From SAR92 clade bacterium (GTDB lineage Bacteria > Pseudomonadota > Gammaproteobacteria > Pseudomonadales > Porticoccaceae): DNA of 63,994 bases. The DNA is taken from positions 1 through 63,994 of the forward strand of contig JACNKP010000030.1 of the NCBI GenBank assembly GCA_014381985.1, given 5' to 3'. The translations under genes were made by a program, and so were the position numbers. The notes beneath the pieces are model-generated. The model made no database searches. It was given only the letters and a program-made list of their open reading frames with translations, and was not told the origin of the DNA. Shown here one piece after another: positions 52,596 to 62,131 of this stretch; the stretch's first letter is position 1; the number at the start of each line of letters is the position of its first letter.

Positions 52596-54740
52596 CTAAA
52601 ATGCAGCTGAAACAGTTACACCAAACGTTCTTGGTGGCGCATACAACTCCACAGAGCCTCCATAACTGCTAACAATGGCATGTTTTGTGATTAGCTCGTC
52701 AGAAAGATTTTTACCCCAAATTTCCAAAGTATAGGCTCCGGTGGGATCCGTATACTTTGCTGAAGCGTCAATCTTAGTGTAGCTATCATGCCAAGCAACA
52801 TCCAAATTTGTTGCTTCTGTATAGTAGTTATCTGAGTAACTGGCCCCTGCACTTAAACGCAACTCGGCATCATTGTTTAAAGTGCTTACGTACTCAGCTT
52901 GAAGGGTGTATTTGCTATCAGGTGATCTTGGCACCGTATTACCATCAAAGGTCCCGCCAACAAATTCGGCGTCCAAAGTAGAGTGTGTTCCTGTCACAGA
53001 AAAGTTATCGCTTACTGCTACAGCAAACTCGACTTCGGTTCCTGAGGATTCGATAGACGCGTTCTCTGAAACTAGGGCATGATCTACCAATCTAAATAAT
53101 TGAAGATCCACGACCTCCATATCAAAATAGGTGACATTTAGACGAAATCGATTATCAAACCATTCGGTTCTCGCTCCTATTTCAACGTTAGTCGCATGCT
53201 CAGGTTCTAGCGTGCCGCCTGCGCCGCCTGCGTCAGTGCTTTGCGATAAGAACATTCCACTCTTGTAGCCTTCTGACCAAGTAGCATAAAGCATCTTATC
53301 TTCGTCGATCTTATAATCGAGCGTAGCGCGTCCGGTAAAAGCACTCCACGAGTCATTCAGACCTTTAAGATCGTACACAAGAGTAGTTGGACTGCTCTTA
53401 TACTGCTGGTCCATGCCCTTGTCATCCCAAGTCTGGCGCCCGCCAATTGTAACGTTTACGTCATCCGTGATTGCCTTGGTAAGTTGTCCAAAAAGAGCCG
53501 AACTCTCATTCTCAGCAACCTGTGTCCAACTGCGATCCAACAGTAGTCCAAAACTAAATTTTATAGGCACGTTGGCAAATCGATCAACATTTTCGCGAAT
53601 ACCATACGCACCAAGTACCCAATGCATGTCATCGGTTGTCTTGCTTAAACGAAATTCTTGAGAGAATTGATCTGAGGCCTCACCTTCGTGATCAACAACA
53701 CCTAATAATGCAGGAGGAGAGTCCATTCCACCTAGCTCATGATTCCAAGCATAGTCAGCCTCACGATAGGATGTTATAGACGTTAAATCCAAAGATTCAA
53801 AATTATGCTCTACCCGCATTGAAGCACCAAAAATAGTTTTGTTCGAATGATGCATAACCGTTTGGCCACATACGCGAGGATCATCAGTTCCCGAATCAAT
53901 AACCATTTGTTTTAAATACGCGTGTTGCTCTGGCGTGCCCTTATTAGTGTCACGATCAAGCTTAGTTAGGTCACGGCACGCTCCATTAGGCTTATCTTTT
54001 GAATAGTCTGCGCTTAACAACACTTCCGTAGCATCTGTTGGGTTAAACATTAACTGACCACGAGCACTAAAGTTATCGACGTCATCTAACTCTTGGCCGC
54101 TGCCATTACTTTTAGCGTAGCCTGAAACAGACCGTTTACTAAACGTAAACTTTCCATTAACTGAGTCACTAACTGGGCCACTCATATAGCCACGTATAAC
54201 ACTAAGGCCATAGTCTCCCAGAGTTAGGCTAGCTTTACCTTCAAATTCATCGACTGGTTTTTTGGTGTACATACTGATTGCACCACCAGTAACATTACGA
54301 CCATATAAGGTGCCTTGTGGCCCCCTCAATACTTCGATACGGTCTAAGTCAAAAAGGTCTGCTGATCCACTACCTGAACGCCCGATATAAACCTCATCGA
54401 TGAACAAACTAACCGTTGGATCCGCTCCAGCTGAGTCAGCAGTACTGCCTACTCCCCGTAAAAATAGCTGTGGTTCACCAATATTAAACTCCGTAAATGT
54501 TAGGTTAGGAGTTAATAAAGCAACGTCCCCCAAACTCGTAATTCCCGAAGCACCAATTTTATCTCCTGAAATAGTCGTCACTGCAATGGGGACATCCTGT
54601 GTGTTTTGCTCTCTCTTTTCAGCAGTGACAATAATTTCTTCTAACTCTACAGAAAAACCGACTTGGCTATACAAACATATTGTAGCCAATATCCCCGGTA
54701 AACCCAGAGTCCTAAATGACTTCACTTTTAAGCATTTCAT
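52596..54740 (-). CDS. TonB-dependent outer-membrane receptor
   Basis: A 714-residue receptor. Signal peptide (GLPGILATICLYSQVGFS), TonB box EEIIVTAEKRE, plug domain (VPIAVTTISGDKI...RGVGSTADSAGADPTVSLFIDEVYIGRSG... RIEVLRGPQGTLYGRNVTGGAIS) and a 22-strand barrel ending in the aromatic VTVSAAF. The style is that of receptors from sphingomonads and marine gammaproteobacteria for hydrophobic or aromatic compounds. The open frame starts at 54800, but GAGGGTGG eight bases before the ATG at 54740 and the signal peptide mark the true start. It likely imports the substrate of the surrounding catabolic genes. Confidence 0.95.
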   Translation of the reverse strand: MKCLKVKSFRTLGLPGILATICLYSQVGFSVELEEIIVTAEKREQNTQDVPIAVTTISGDKIGASGITSLGDVALLTPNLTFTEFNIGEPQLFLRGVGSTADSAGADPTVSLFIDEVYIGRSGSGSADLFDLDRIEVLRGPQGTLYGRNVTGGAISMYTKKPVDEFEGKASLTLGDYGLSVIRGYMSGPVSDSVNGKFTFSKRSVSGYAKSNGSGQELDDVDNFSARGQLMFNPTDATEVLLSADYSKDKPNGACRDLTKLDRDTNKGTPEQHAYLKQMVIDSGTDDPRVCGQTVMHHSNKTIFGASMRVEHNFESLDLTSITSYREADYAWNHELGGMDSPPALLGVVDHEGEASDQFSQEFRLSKTTDDMHWVLGAYGIRENVDRFANVPIKFSFGLLLDRSWTQVAENESSALFGQLTKAITDDVNVTIGGRQTWDDKGMDQQYKSSPTTLVYDLKGLNDSWSAFTGRATLDYKIDEDKMLYATWSEGYKSGMFLSQSTDAGGAGGTLEPEHATNVEIGARTEWFDNRFRLNVTYFDMEVVDLQLFRLVDHALVSENASIESSGTEVEFAVAVSDNFSVTGTHSTLDAEFVGGTFDGNTVPRSPDSKYTLQAEYVSTLNNDAELRLSAGASYSDNYYTEATNLDVAWHDSYTKIDASAKYTDPTGAYTLEIWGKNLSDELITKHAIVSSYGGSVELYAPPRTFGVTVSAAF

Positions 54741-54774
54741 AATTCCACCCTCGTATATGTTAAAGTTAATTTCG

Positions 54775-55575
54775 CTAAAATTTTCGCTGGATAAAATCAA
54801 TCACCAGCTGGTTGAACTCCTGTGGGTTTTCTGCCCACCCAAAATGGCCCACATTACTCATGCATTGGTACTCAGCATTTGTGATCTTGTTAGCCATTTT
54901 TTCCATTACTAACGGCGGAGCCGCCGTTAGGTCTAAAGCACCCGCAATACAAAGAACGGGGATATTCATTCTTGGTAGTATGTCGCGACCTTCAAAGTGC
55001 GTAATTGCCTCGATCGCAGCTCTAAATGTTTCTTCACGCATGCGAGAAACCACCTGCAGCACTAGTTCGACTGCAGATCCTTCCGCGTCTGGATTCATCA
55101 TTTTTTGCAGCATCTTTGGTGCGTATTGAGGAATCGTTAAGCCTGTGTCGAGTGGAGCCACTCGATCGGAGACAAATTTTTCCTGCCAATCACCACCGCG
55201 ACCGCCGAAGGCTGCACTGGTAGCTGACAGAACCAGGCCGTGTATTCTTTCAGGCAAATAGTCATAAGCTCTCTGGGCTATCATTCCGCCCATGGAGTGG
55301 CCCATAACGATATTAGTCTTGGTGCCAAGTGCGTTGATCAGGTTGCAGCAAACTCGCGCTAAAGACTCTATGCTGAACTCTTCGGGCATTTCGCTGAGCC
55401 CGTATCCGGGCGCATCCCAAGCGACCACTCGGTAGCCATTTTTGACTAATACTTCAATCTGGTAATACCAATACTCTTTCGCGCCAAATGCACCGTGCAA
55501 CATAAATACTGTGGTATCTGATTGACCCGTAACGCTGTAGTCCGGGAGAGATTGTTCGAGTAGGCTGTTATTCAC
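54775..55575 (-). CDS. Alpha/beta hydrolase (paralogue B)
   Basis: A 266-residue serine hydrolase: MLHGAFGAKEYW (oxyanion), MGHSMGGM (nucleophile), IAGALDLTA (acid) and SNVGHFGWAENP (base). It is paralogous to the hydrolase at 50803. It overlaps the aldehyde dehydrogenase gene by 8 bases and is the last gene of the overlapping MFS-ligase-flavoprotein-SDR-ALDH-hydrolase operon. The TonB receptor follows after 34 bases. Confidence 0.9.
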   Translation of the reverse strand: MNNSLLEQSLPDYSVTGQSDTTVFMLHGAFGAKEYWYYQIEVLVKNGYRVVAWDAPGYGLSEMPEEFSIESLARVCCNLINALGTKTNIVMGHSMGGMIAQRAYDYLPERIHGLVLSATSAAFGGRGGDWQEKFVSDRVAPLDTGLTIPQYAPKMLQKMMNPDAEGSAVELVLQVVSRMREETFRAAIEAITHFEGRDILPRMNIPVLCIAGALDLTAAPPLVMEKMANKITNAEYQCMSNVGHFGWAENPQEFNQLVIDFIQRKF

Positions 55576-57088
55576 CTTTGTGTCCTCCTAGCTTTGGTAA
55601 AATTGGATTGGCCAGGGCAATCGCAACTGTTTTTTCTTCAGTGTAAAAACTTCTTGCCCCCATTGCCCCTTCACGTCCAATGCCGGATTCTTTGAATCCA
55701 CCAAAAGGCATTCGAAGATCCAAGGAGGTTAATGGGGTGTTTGCCATGACCAAACCTGCCTTAATCGAATGGCTGGCATGCATGATTTCCCGATGGTTAT
55801 TGGACCAAATATAAGAGACAAGCCCATAGATAGAGTCGTTGGCTATGTCTATGGCTTGGTTGAGAGAATCCACTACAAGAAAGGTTGCGAAAGGTCCAAA
55901 GATTTCTTCTTGGCAGACCCGAGCTGAATTTGACTTTGCTAATACCGCTGTGGGTTCAAAGTAGTAACCACGCTGAAGATGTTCTGGTCGTTTCCCGCCA
56001 GTAAGCAGTTCAGCGCCTTCGTTGCGAGCGATGTCAACATAGGATTGCAGGCGCGCAATATGGCCAGTCGAAGCAAGGGGACCGTTTTCTGTATTCGAAT
56101 CAAAAGGATCGCCTACACGAATTGCCTGCGCTCGTTGACAAAACTTTTCCATAAATTCATTGGCAATATCGCGGTGCAAAATGATTCTAGATCCGGCGAA
56201 ACATTGCTGCCCATTATTCGAATAGATTGCTATCAGCGCCGAATCAAGTGCCAGATCTAAATCGCAGGACGGCATGATGATGTTGGCGGATTTCCCACCT
56301 AATTCCAACTCGACTCGCTTGAGTGTTTTACAGGTCTCCGCGGTAATTATCTTCGCCGTGGCAGTTCCCCCGGTAAAGGAAATACCTCTTAGTAACGGAT
56401 GAGATGACAGCGCCATACCTGTGACAGGACCTGTGCCATTCACCAGGTTTACAACGCCATCAGGCACACCGGCTTCAGTGAGAATTTGCATGAATCTGGC
56501 AAGGGCCAGTGGCGTATTTTCTGACGTCTTGACCACACAACTATTGCCGAAGGCCAGGGCTGCAGCTATCTTTGTTGATGCCAGTGCCGTAGGAGCATTA
56601 GAGGACGATATCAGGCCCACCGGACCCAGCGGTTCTCTTGTTGCATAGCGCAGCACAGAGCTGTCCTGCATGGCTGAAATTTCTGTTGCCTGAGCAATCC
56701 ACTCTGAATAAAACTTGAAGCTCGCCATCACGCGAGGTAACTGTGCGTGCGTTGAATAGGATAATGTTTGGCCTGTATTTATGGTTTCCAATGCCGCCAG
56801 CTCATCTAAATTCTCAGCGGTCAGAGCACAGATATTCTGAAAAACTTTTTGCTTCTCTACAGTGCTCGTATTAGACCAAACCCCTTTATCTAGAGACTGC
56901 TTTGCAGCATTTACAGCATCATCCACTTGCTGGAAGTCAGCCTCAAAAAGCTCTGATACTTGCTCACCATTGCCAGGATAGATAATGGGTAAAGCCACAG
57001 CTCCTTTAGGTGAGACAAACTCGCCATTAATATAACTGGTGACGTTGTCAGGGACATGGTTCTTATATTGCTTCGGAATCACGACCAC
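55568..57088 (-). CDS. NAD-dependent aldehyde dehydrogenase
   Basis: A 506-residue aldehyde dehydrogenase. The catalytic Cys is in NNGQQCFAGSR, Glu in VELELGGKSANII, the cofactor loop is FTGGTATAKII, and EEIFGPFATFL is the family signature. It resembles semialdehyde and aromatic-aldehyde dehydrogenases such as HpaE or vanillin dehydrogenases. The natural substrate could be the aldehyde released when the dioxygenase splits a C=C bond. Gene overlaps on both sides (10 and 8 bases) show tight coupling. Confidence 0.93.
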   Translation of the reverse strand: MVVIPKQYKNHVPDNVTSYINGEFVSPKGAVALPIIYPGNGEQVSELFEADFQQVDDAVNAAKQSLDKGVWSNTSTVEKQKVFQNICALTAENLDELAALETINTGQTLSYSTHAQLPRVMASFKFYSEWIAQATEISAMQDSSVLRYATREPLGPVGLISSSNAPTALASTKIAAALAFGNSCVVKTSENTPLALARFMQILTEAGVPDGVVNLVNGTGPVTGMALSSHPLLRGISFTGGTATAKIITAETCKTLKRVELELGGKSANIIMPSCDLDLALDSALIAIYSNNGQQCFAGSRIILHRDIANEFMEKFCQRAQAIRVGDPFDSNTENGPLASTGHIARLQSYVDIARNEGAELLTGGKRPEHLQRGYYFEPTAVLAKSNSARVCQEEIFGPFATFLVVDSLNQAIDIANDSIYGLVSYIWSNNHREIMHASHSIKAGLVMANTPLTSLDLRMPFGGFKESGIGREGAMGARSFYTEEKTVAIALANPILPKLGGHKGE

Positions 57089-57858
57089 AAACCTCCGTTC
57101 ACATGCATGGTTTGGCTCGTGATATAGGATGCCGCAGGACTTGCCAAAAACAACATCATTCCGACCAAGTCATTGGGCGTTCCAATTCGTTGAAGCGGGA
57201 TAGTTGTTACGACACGATTCTGATCAATTCGAGAGGACTTCTCTGCACGACCAGTACCACCTTTCAGAAACTGCGTGTCGATTAACCCAGGGGCAAGTGC
57301 ATTAACCCTAATGTGCGGGCCTTCTTCTATTGCTAATACCCGAGTAAAATTAACAATTCCGGCTTTGGCTACCGAGTAAGGCCCGTAACCAGAGACTGGA
57401 ACATGAACCCCAAAGGTAGAAGCTGTATTCAAGATCGATGGATTAGCCGATTTGCGCAGCAGAGGTATTGCTGCTCGCACTAGGAGAAACGCGCTTTTTA
57501 ACGTCCCTTCAATAATCTCATCCCATTCTTCGTCGGCCATATCCGCAATGTTAACTTGCTCTTTTGTAAAGCCAACCAGGTTTACGAAGTGATCTATAGC
57601 ATTGACATTTTTAGCTATTCCCTCAAATGCAGACACTATGTCTGTCGGCTTGGTTGCATCACAAGCAATGGCTGTTACACCTTGGGAAACAGGGAAAGCG
57701 TCAATAGAGCGCTGTAGGTCCAAGACGAATACCTTGAGCCCGATTTCATTTGCCATCTCAACTAGACTGCGTCCGATACCACCGCAGCCGCCAGCGACAA
57801 CTAAGGTTTCACCTACTGGTGGTACCATCTGCAATGTTGGGAAGGAATAATGGGCCAT
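57079..57858 (-). CDS. Short-chain dehydrogenase/reductase (paralogue B)
   Basis: A 259-residue classical SDR with cofactor motif VVAGGCGGIGRSL, structural NLVG and active-site ILNTAST with YSVAK. Paralogue of the SDR at 51701 (shared FLKGGTGR, PAASYITSQTMHVNGG). A 1-base overlap with the flavoprotein gene. It likely oxidises an alcohol or reduces a ketone in the same pathway, with a slightly different substrate from its paralogue. Confidence 0.92.
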   Translation of the reverse strand: MAHYSFPTLQMVPPVGETLVVAGGCGGIGRSLVEMANEIGLKVFVLDLQRSIDAFPVSQGVTAIACDATKPTDIVSAFEGIAKNVNAIDHFVNLVGFTKEQVNIADMADEEWDEIIEGTLKSAFLLVRAAIPLLRKSANPSILNTASTFGVHVPVSGYGPYSVAKAGIVNFTRVLAIEEGPHIRVNALAPGLIDTQFLKGGTGRAEKSSRIDQNRVVTTIPLQRIGTPNDLVGMMLFLASPAASYITSQTMHVNGGLWS

Positions 57859-58817
57859 CAGATAAATCTCCGAGTTATAATAGGTTTTTGTAAGGTTTCT
57901 TGATATTGAGTGGTCAAAGACGCGACTATCTCTTTGACTGAAAGTATTTCCTTAACCTCGCCAACGCCATGCCCTGCAGACCAAATGTCACGCCACGCTT
58001 TAGCACCACTGTGAGGATCATCAAAATTAAGTTTGCTCTTCGCTGAGCTGGGAATATTGTCAGGATCAAAGCCTGCTTTTTCGATGCTTTGCCTTAACAT
58101 ATTGTTGGGAATGCCGGTAAATGCAGCCGTATTAATAATATCTTTGGCGACACTGTCGACCAGCATCGCTTTGTATTCAGGCTTGGCCAAACTCTCTTTC
58201 GATGAAATGAACCTGGTGCCCATATAGGCAAAGTCTGCACCAAGAATCTGGGAAGCGAGTATGCCCGCCCCGCTGCTGATGGCACCGCCAAGAACAAGCA
58301 AACCCTGCCAGAATTCACGCACCGCCGCCAGAAAAGCAAAGCCACAGATAGAGCCGGTATGGCCGCCTGCACCTGAGGCAATTAAAATTAAACCGTCAAC
58401 CCCTGTCTTTGATGCTTTTCTTGCTTGCTCAACGGTGGCCACATCGGCAAACACCAATCCGCCGTATGCATGGACTTTCTCAACCACTGGGCCGGGGTGA
58501 CCCAAAGCAGTTATGACGATGGGCGCCTTGTATTGACAAGTGATAGCGAGATCATCAGCAAGTCGTTTGTTTAATTTGTTGGTGATCAAATTGATCGCCC
58601 AGCTGGCATGTATTTTTGCGTCTACCTTCGCGGTTATTTCCTTTAACCAGTCTTCGAGCTGACCGGTTGTCCGAGCATTGGCAGCGGGGAAACTACCAAT
58701 AATATTGTTATGACATGACGCCACAACAAGTTCGGGGCCGGACACCAAAAACATCGGGGCGGAGAAGATGGGTAAGCAGAGATTCTGCAGACTCCTATGC
58801 CCAAAAATATCAGTCAT
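57858..58817 (-). CDS. Nitronate-monooxygenase-like FMN protein
   Basis: A 319-residue FMN TIM-barrel protein of the NMO/2-nitropropane dioxygenase family. GAGGHTG holds the His used for catalysis in NMOs, and GGAISSGAGILASQILGADFAYMGTRF is the phosphate-binding half. True nitronate oxidation is not obvious in this context. Related proteins in steroid degradation (IpdC type) act on acyl-CoA double bonds. With an acyl-CoA ligase next to it, a CoA-ester oxidoreductase role is the better guess. Overlaps both neighbours by 1 base. Confidence 0.87.
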   Translation of the reverse strand: MTDIFGHRSLQNLCLPIFSAPMFLVSGPELVVASCHNNIIGSFPAANARTTGQLEDWLKEITAKVDAKIHASWAINLITNKLNKRLADDLAITCQYKAPIVITALGHPGPVVEKVHAYGGLVFADVATVEQARKASKTGVDGLILIASGAGGHTGSICGFAFLAAVREFWQGLLVLGGAISSGAGILASQILGADFAYMGTRFISSKESLAKPEYKAMLVDSVAKDIINTAAFTGIPNNMLRQSIEKAGFDPDNIPSSAKSKLNFDDPHSGAKAWRDIWSAGHGVGEVKEILSVKEIVASLTTQYQETLQKPIITRRFI

Positions 58818-60526
58818 TAGACCGATTCCTCTGCTAAATCGTTGGCAACAGATAGTTTCGTGAGCCTGTAGCGAGCAATTTTCATCATTGCGTTGCGCGG
58901 CATTTCATCAAGCATCATGACCTTTTGCGGCAACTTAAAAATGGCAACTTTCTTCTTTCTCAGGTACTCGACAATCTGCTCAAGTGAAAGGGCTTGGTCA
59001 GATTTAGCGACTATGGCCACGCCTATTTTTTCCCCCAGTCTTTCGTCTGGGTAGCCGAAGGCGGCCACATCAAGAATTAGCGGATGATCAGAGAGCAAAT
59101 TATCAATCTCCATTGGGGCGATATTCATCCCCCCACGGACAATCAGCTCCCGACACCGACCTACAAATTTGTAATAGGAAAACAGCTCGCCATCACCAGC
59201 GATTTCAAACAGGTCACCGGAGCGATAAAAGCCGTTTTCGTCAAAAGCTGCTTTAGTGAGTTCCGGTGATTTATAGTAGCCATCAAATATCCCGCTACTT
59301 TTGACTCTCAACTCTCCCGCCAATCCTGGAACGGTAATTTCGGCTTCCGTTTTAAGGTCGACAATTTTGGTTTCCATTTGCAGAGAAGTCGGCGATAACG
59401 GCCAATTAAACTCACTGCGACCTAGTCGCGGAAAATAGGTAGCGCGCAGTGTTGGGTCTGGTACCGTAAGTACATTACTCTGTAACGAAATACCTTCGTT
59501 GGATCCGAAGAAATTGATCACATCAATGTCGTATTCGCTTTTCATATTTTCGATCGCCCAGCCAGGTATCGCGGCAGAGCCAGAACCCATAGTACGCAAA
59601 CTCCTTAGGTCTGCTTGCTGACGTACTACCGGATCTTGCAGTAGGCTAATAATAAAGGCAGGGGGCATAAAGGTCAGGGTGACCTTTTCACGCTTAAGCT
59701 GCTCAAGCACCAGCGGTATACTGAGCGGGTGATGCAGCACAAAAGAGCCACCACAGATTAGCCAAGAATAAAGTCCACCGCCTATAGCAGCCATATTCAC
59801 CAGCGGTCGAGCATTAAGGATAACGTCGCCATCGCGAATAGACGCGCTATCGGTCATTGCTCTTCCAGTAACCATCCATTGGTTATGCGTTCGCATTACG
59901 GCCTTTGGAAACCCTTCGGTGCCCGATGTCCAGCAAAGAGTGTTCACATCGTTAGCGGTTAATGCATGACCCAGCTGATGGGAGGCGATAGTTTTTTCAG
60001 CAGCCTCTAATTGAGACTCGGAAAAAGATTGATCTAAGTCCTCCACAGATATACAGATAACCTCATACTTTTGACAAATGGGTTTCGCATCAGCCAAAAG
60101 ATGGCGTTTTTTAAATCGGTTAACGGTGACAAATATTTTCGGTTGCAAATGACCGAGGATTTGTTCAAGCTCGTGGTCAGAGAAGTCAACGAGAATAGGA
60201 CTTGCTAAGGCGCCGACGCGGCTACAGGCCAAGAGCATCAAAATACTTTCATGAATATTGGGAAGCTGAAATACAACAATGTCATCTTTTATAACGCCAC
60301 GCTTTATCAACTCCTCGGCGGCCTCTGTGACCTTTCGATTCAATTCACGATAGGTTAGGCGTTGGTTTTTTCCATGGGTTATTTCCCCACGGTTATCGGG
60401 ATCTACCACTGCGGTACGATCAGGGTTATTGGCCACATTTCTGAGAAACAGCTGATCTAAAGTCTCACTACCCCACCAGCCTTTAGCTGTGCATGACTCT
60501 ATCCTGTCCTTTGAGGCGAAGATCAT
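58817..60526 (-). CDS. AMP-dependent acyl-CoA ligase
   Basis: A 569-residue ANL-superfamily ligase. Motifs: LCWTSGTEGFPKAVMRTHNQW (P-loop, with E replacing the usual T in TSGTTG), the acyl-adenylate motif FFGSNEGISLQ, RSGDLFEIAGDGELFSYYKFVGRCRELIVRGGMNI and a C-terminal Lys near PRNAMMKIARYRL. It probably activates an aromatic or terpenoid carboxylate to its CoA thioester. Overlaps the MFS gene by 4 bases and the flavoprotein by 1. Confidence 0.93.
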   Translation of the reverse strand: MIFASKDRIESCTAKGWWGSETLDQLFLRNVANNPDRTAVVDPDNRGEITHGKNQRLTYRELNRKVTEAAEELIKRGVIKDDIVVFQLPNIHESILMLLACSRVGALASPILVDFSDHELEQILGHLQPKIFVTVNRFKKRHLLADAKPICQKYEVICISVEDLDQSFSESQLEAAEKTIASHQLGHALTANDVNTLCWTSGTEGFPKAVMRTHNQWMVTGRAMTDSASIRDGDVILNARPLVNMAAIGGGLYSWLICGGSFVLHHPLSIPLVLEQLKREKVTLTFMPPAFIISLLQDPVVRQQADLRSLRTMGSGSAAIPGWAIENMKSEYDIDVINFFGSNEGISLQSNVLTVPDPTLRATYFPRLGRSEFNWPLSPTSLQMETKIVDLKTEAEITVPGLAGELRVKSSGIFDGYYKSPELTKAAFDENGFYRSGDLFEIAGDGELFSYYKFVGRCRELIVRGGMNIAPMEIDNLLSDHPLILDVAAFGYPDERLGEKIGVAIVAKSDQALSLEQIVEYLRKKKVAIFKLPQKVMMLDEMPRNAMMKIARYRLTKLSVANDLAEESV

Positions 60527-61938
60527 AGCTGCGCCCCACTGCCATCAATTGTTGCGACAGTTAGATCTGCATTATTAGCAGGATTTCCAATGGCGAAGTA
60601 GCGCCTCACCCTCCAAAGTAAAATTGCCGATAGCGGCATTGTCGTCAATGCAAAGACTTGCAACGAGTAATGAACCATAGATTGGTCCATGAACACATAG
60701 TCTGTTAATAGAGCGACCAAAAGTGGCCCACAGCCTAGCCCCAAAATATTACCAATCAACATAAAGGACGCGCCCGCCTGACCTCTAAAATGGGGCGGTG
60801 TAATAGTCTGTAGAGTAGCGCCATTGAGTCCTGCAGGCAGCCCCATAAAGAAAATAGCAGCAGCAGCAGCAGCGATTGACAACTGGGTATCGTCTAGGCC
60901 AGCTGACAAGGCTCCAAAAAGGCCAAGTAGCAATGAACCTATGGCACTAATCCGCAATTGGGCGTCTGAAACGCCGCGTTTAGCAAAGTAATTAGACAGC
61001 GCAGCGCCTGCAAAACTACCCCCAGGCCCGCAAATAAGCAGACATAAGCCGATATACAGACCGACTTCACCAACCTCTAGGCCATGCACTCGCATCAGCA
61101 TTGCAGGCGTCCAGGCCAGGAATGAGTAGCTAAACATCATGTGCAAGCCATAACCAAGATTATGGCCAAGATAAGGTGTTAGATTCGCGCGATAGTGGCG
61201 TAAGAACGCCGTAAAGCTTACTGGAGCTGCTTCTTTAGCAGGCGCACTGAGATTGGCTGTGTTTTCTTGCCCTCCCCTGATAGGTTCGGCAACGAAAAAA
61301 TAGAATAGTATTGACAGAAAAATACCTGGCGCGGCAAAGACAAAAAATGCTATTTGCCAACTGTATATCTCTCCAAAAAAGGGTAGATCCGTAGGTGGTA
61401 GGCCCGAAAGATAGCCTACCAATTTCCCGCCAAGCAGAAAGGCAAGACCAGTACCCAGATAGATGCCTGCACCATAAATAGCAAATGCCAATGAGCGCTT
61501 CTTGGCATCAAATAGATCCCCAAGTAGCGAATAGGTTGCTGGCGACAGGCCTGCTTCGCCAACACCGACAAACATACGCGCCAAAAACAACTGAAAGAAG
61601 CTGCGAGAGATGCCGCTTACTGCGGTAGCCAAACTCCATAAGAAAACTGAAAAAGCGATTATTTTGACACGGCTCTTAGTATCAACAATCTTGCCAAGAA
61701 ATAGTCCCGTTATGGTGTAGAACAAAGCAAAAGAAGCTCCGTGTAACAGACTGAACATTGTGTCGCTGATACCTAAATCACGCTGGATTGGTTCAATCAT
61801 TAACACCAGTAATTGACGATCTAGAAAAGAGAGGCAGTAGGCTAGCATCAACCAAAAGGCCACTAGATTAGCCGAGCTTTGTCCGTCACTAGAACCATAG
61901 CCAGCTGCAGAATTATTGTCTTTTTTGCTTTTTGGCAA
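60523..61938 (-). CDS. MFS transporter (first gene of the catabolic operon)
   Basis: A 471-residue 12-helix MFS protein resembling the spinster/aromatic-acid group: FLDRQLLVLMIEPIQRDLGISDTMFSLLHG in TM1-2, GLFLGKIVDTKSRVKIIAFSV in loop 2-3 and ARMFVGVGEAGLSPATYSLLGDLF in TM5. It should import a metabolite across the inner membrane after the TonB receptor has brought it into the periplasm. Its promoter region carries ATTATAAATGAAGTT (61973-61987), which recurs in front of the HxlR/dioxygenase genes. Confidence 0.92.
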   Translation of the reverse strand: MPKSKKDNNSAAGYGSSDGQSSANLVAFWLMLAYCLSFLDRQLLVLMIEPIQRDLGISDTMFSLLHGASFALFYTITGLFLGKIVDTKSRVKIIAFSVFLWSLATAVSGISRSFFQLFLARMFVGVGEAGLSPATYSLLGDLFDAKKRSLAFAIYGAGIYLGTGLAFLLGGKLVGYLSGLPPTDLPFFGEIYSWQIAFFVFAAPGIFLSILFYFFVAEPIRGGQENTANLSAPAKEAAPVSFTAFLRHYRANLTPYLGHNLGYGLHMMFSYSFLAWTPAMLMRVHGLEVGEVGLYIGLCLLICGPGGSFAGAALSNYFAKRGVSDAQLRISAIGSLLLGLFGALSAGLDDTQLSIAAAAAAIFFMGLPAGLNGATLQTITPPHFRGQAGASFMLIGNILGLGCGPLLVALLTDYVFMDQSMVHYSLQVFALTTMPLSAILLWRVRRYFAIGNPANNADLTVATIDGSGAQL

Positions 61939-61972
61939 CCGAATTTACCCCTTTATTTTTCTATATTTAACT

Positions 61973-61987
61973 ATTATAAATGAAGTT
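61973..61987 (+). promoter_or_regulatory. Shared promoter motif, copy 1
   Basis: ATTATAAATGAAGTT, 35 bases upstream of the MFS start. It differs in one base from 63063-63077 in the promoter region between the HxlR regulator and the second dioxygenase. It is a candidate site for the tandem-HxlR regulator. The rest of 61988-62131 shows nothing. Confidence 0.45.
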
Positions 61988-62131
61988 GTTCAACTATTAT
62001 TTTAGAGAGATGTTAACTGAAGCTTAATCCAAACGGGTTACAAGCGGCAAAAAGACAGGTGCGCCAACTCCGCCAGCAGGCCAGCTAGCGAAGAGAGAAG
62101 AAGGTGCTTTTTCAGGGCTTAGAGTGGGAGC

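Noticed and set aside
54400-54912. 170-codon plus-strand frame across the TonB receptor N-terminus and hydrolase end
   Set aside because: It crosses two real genes on the other strand and is a shadow of their composition.
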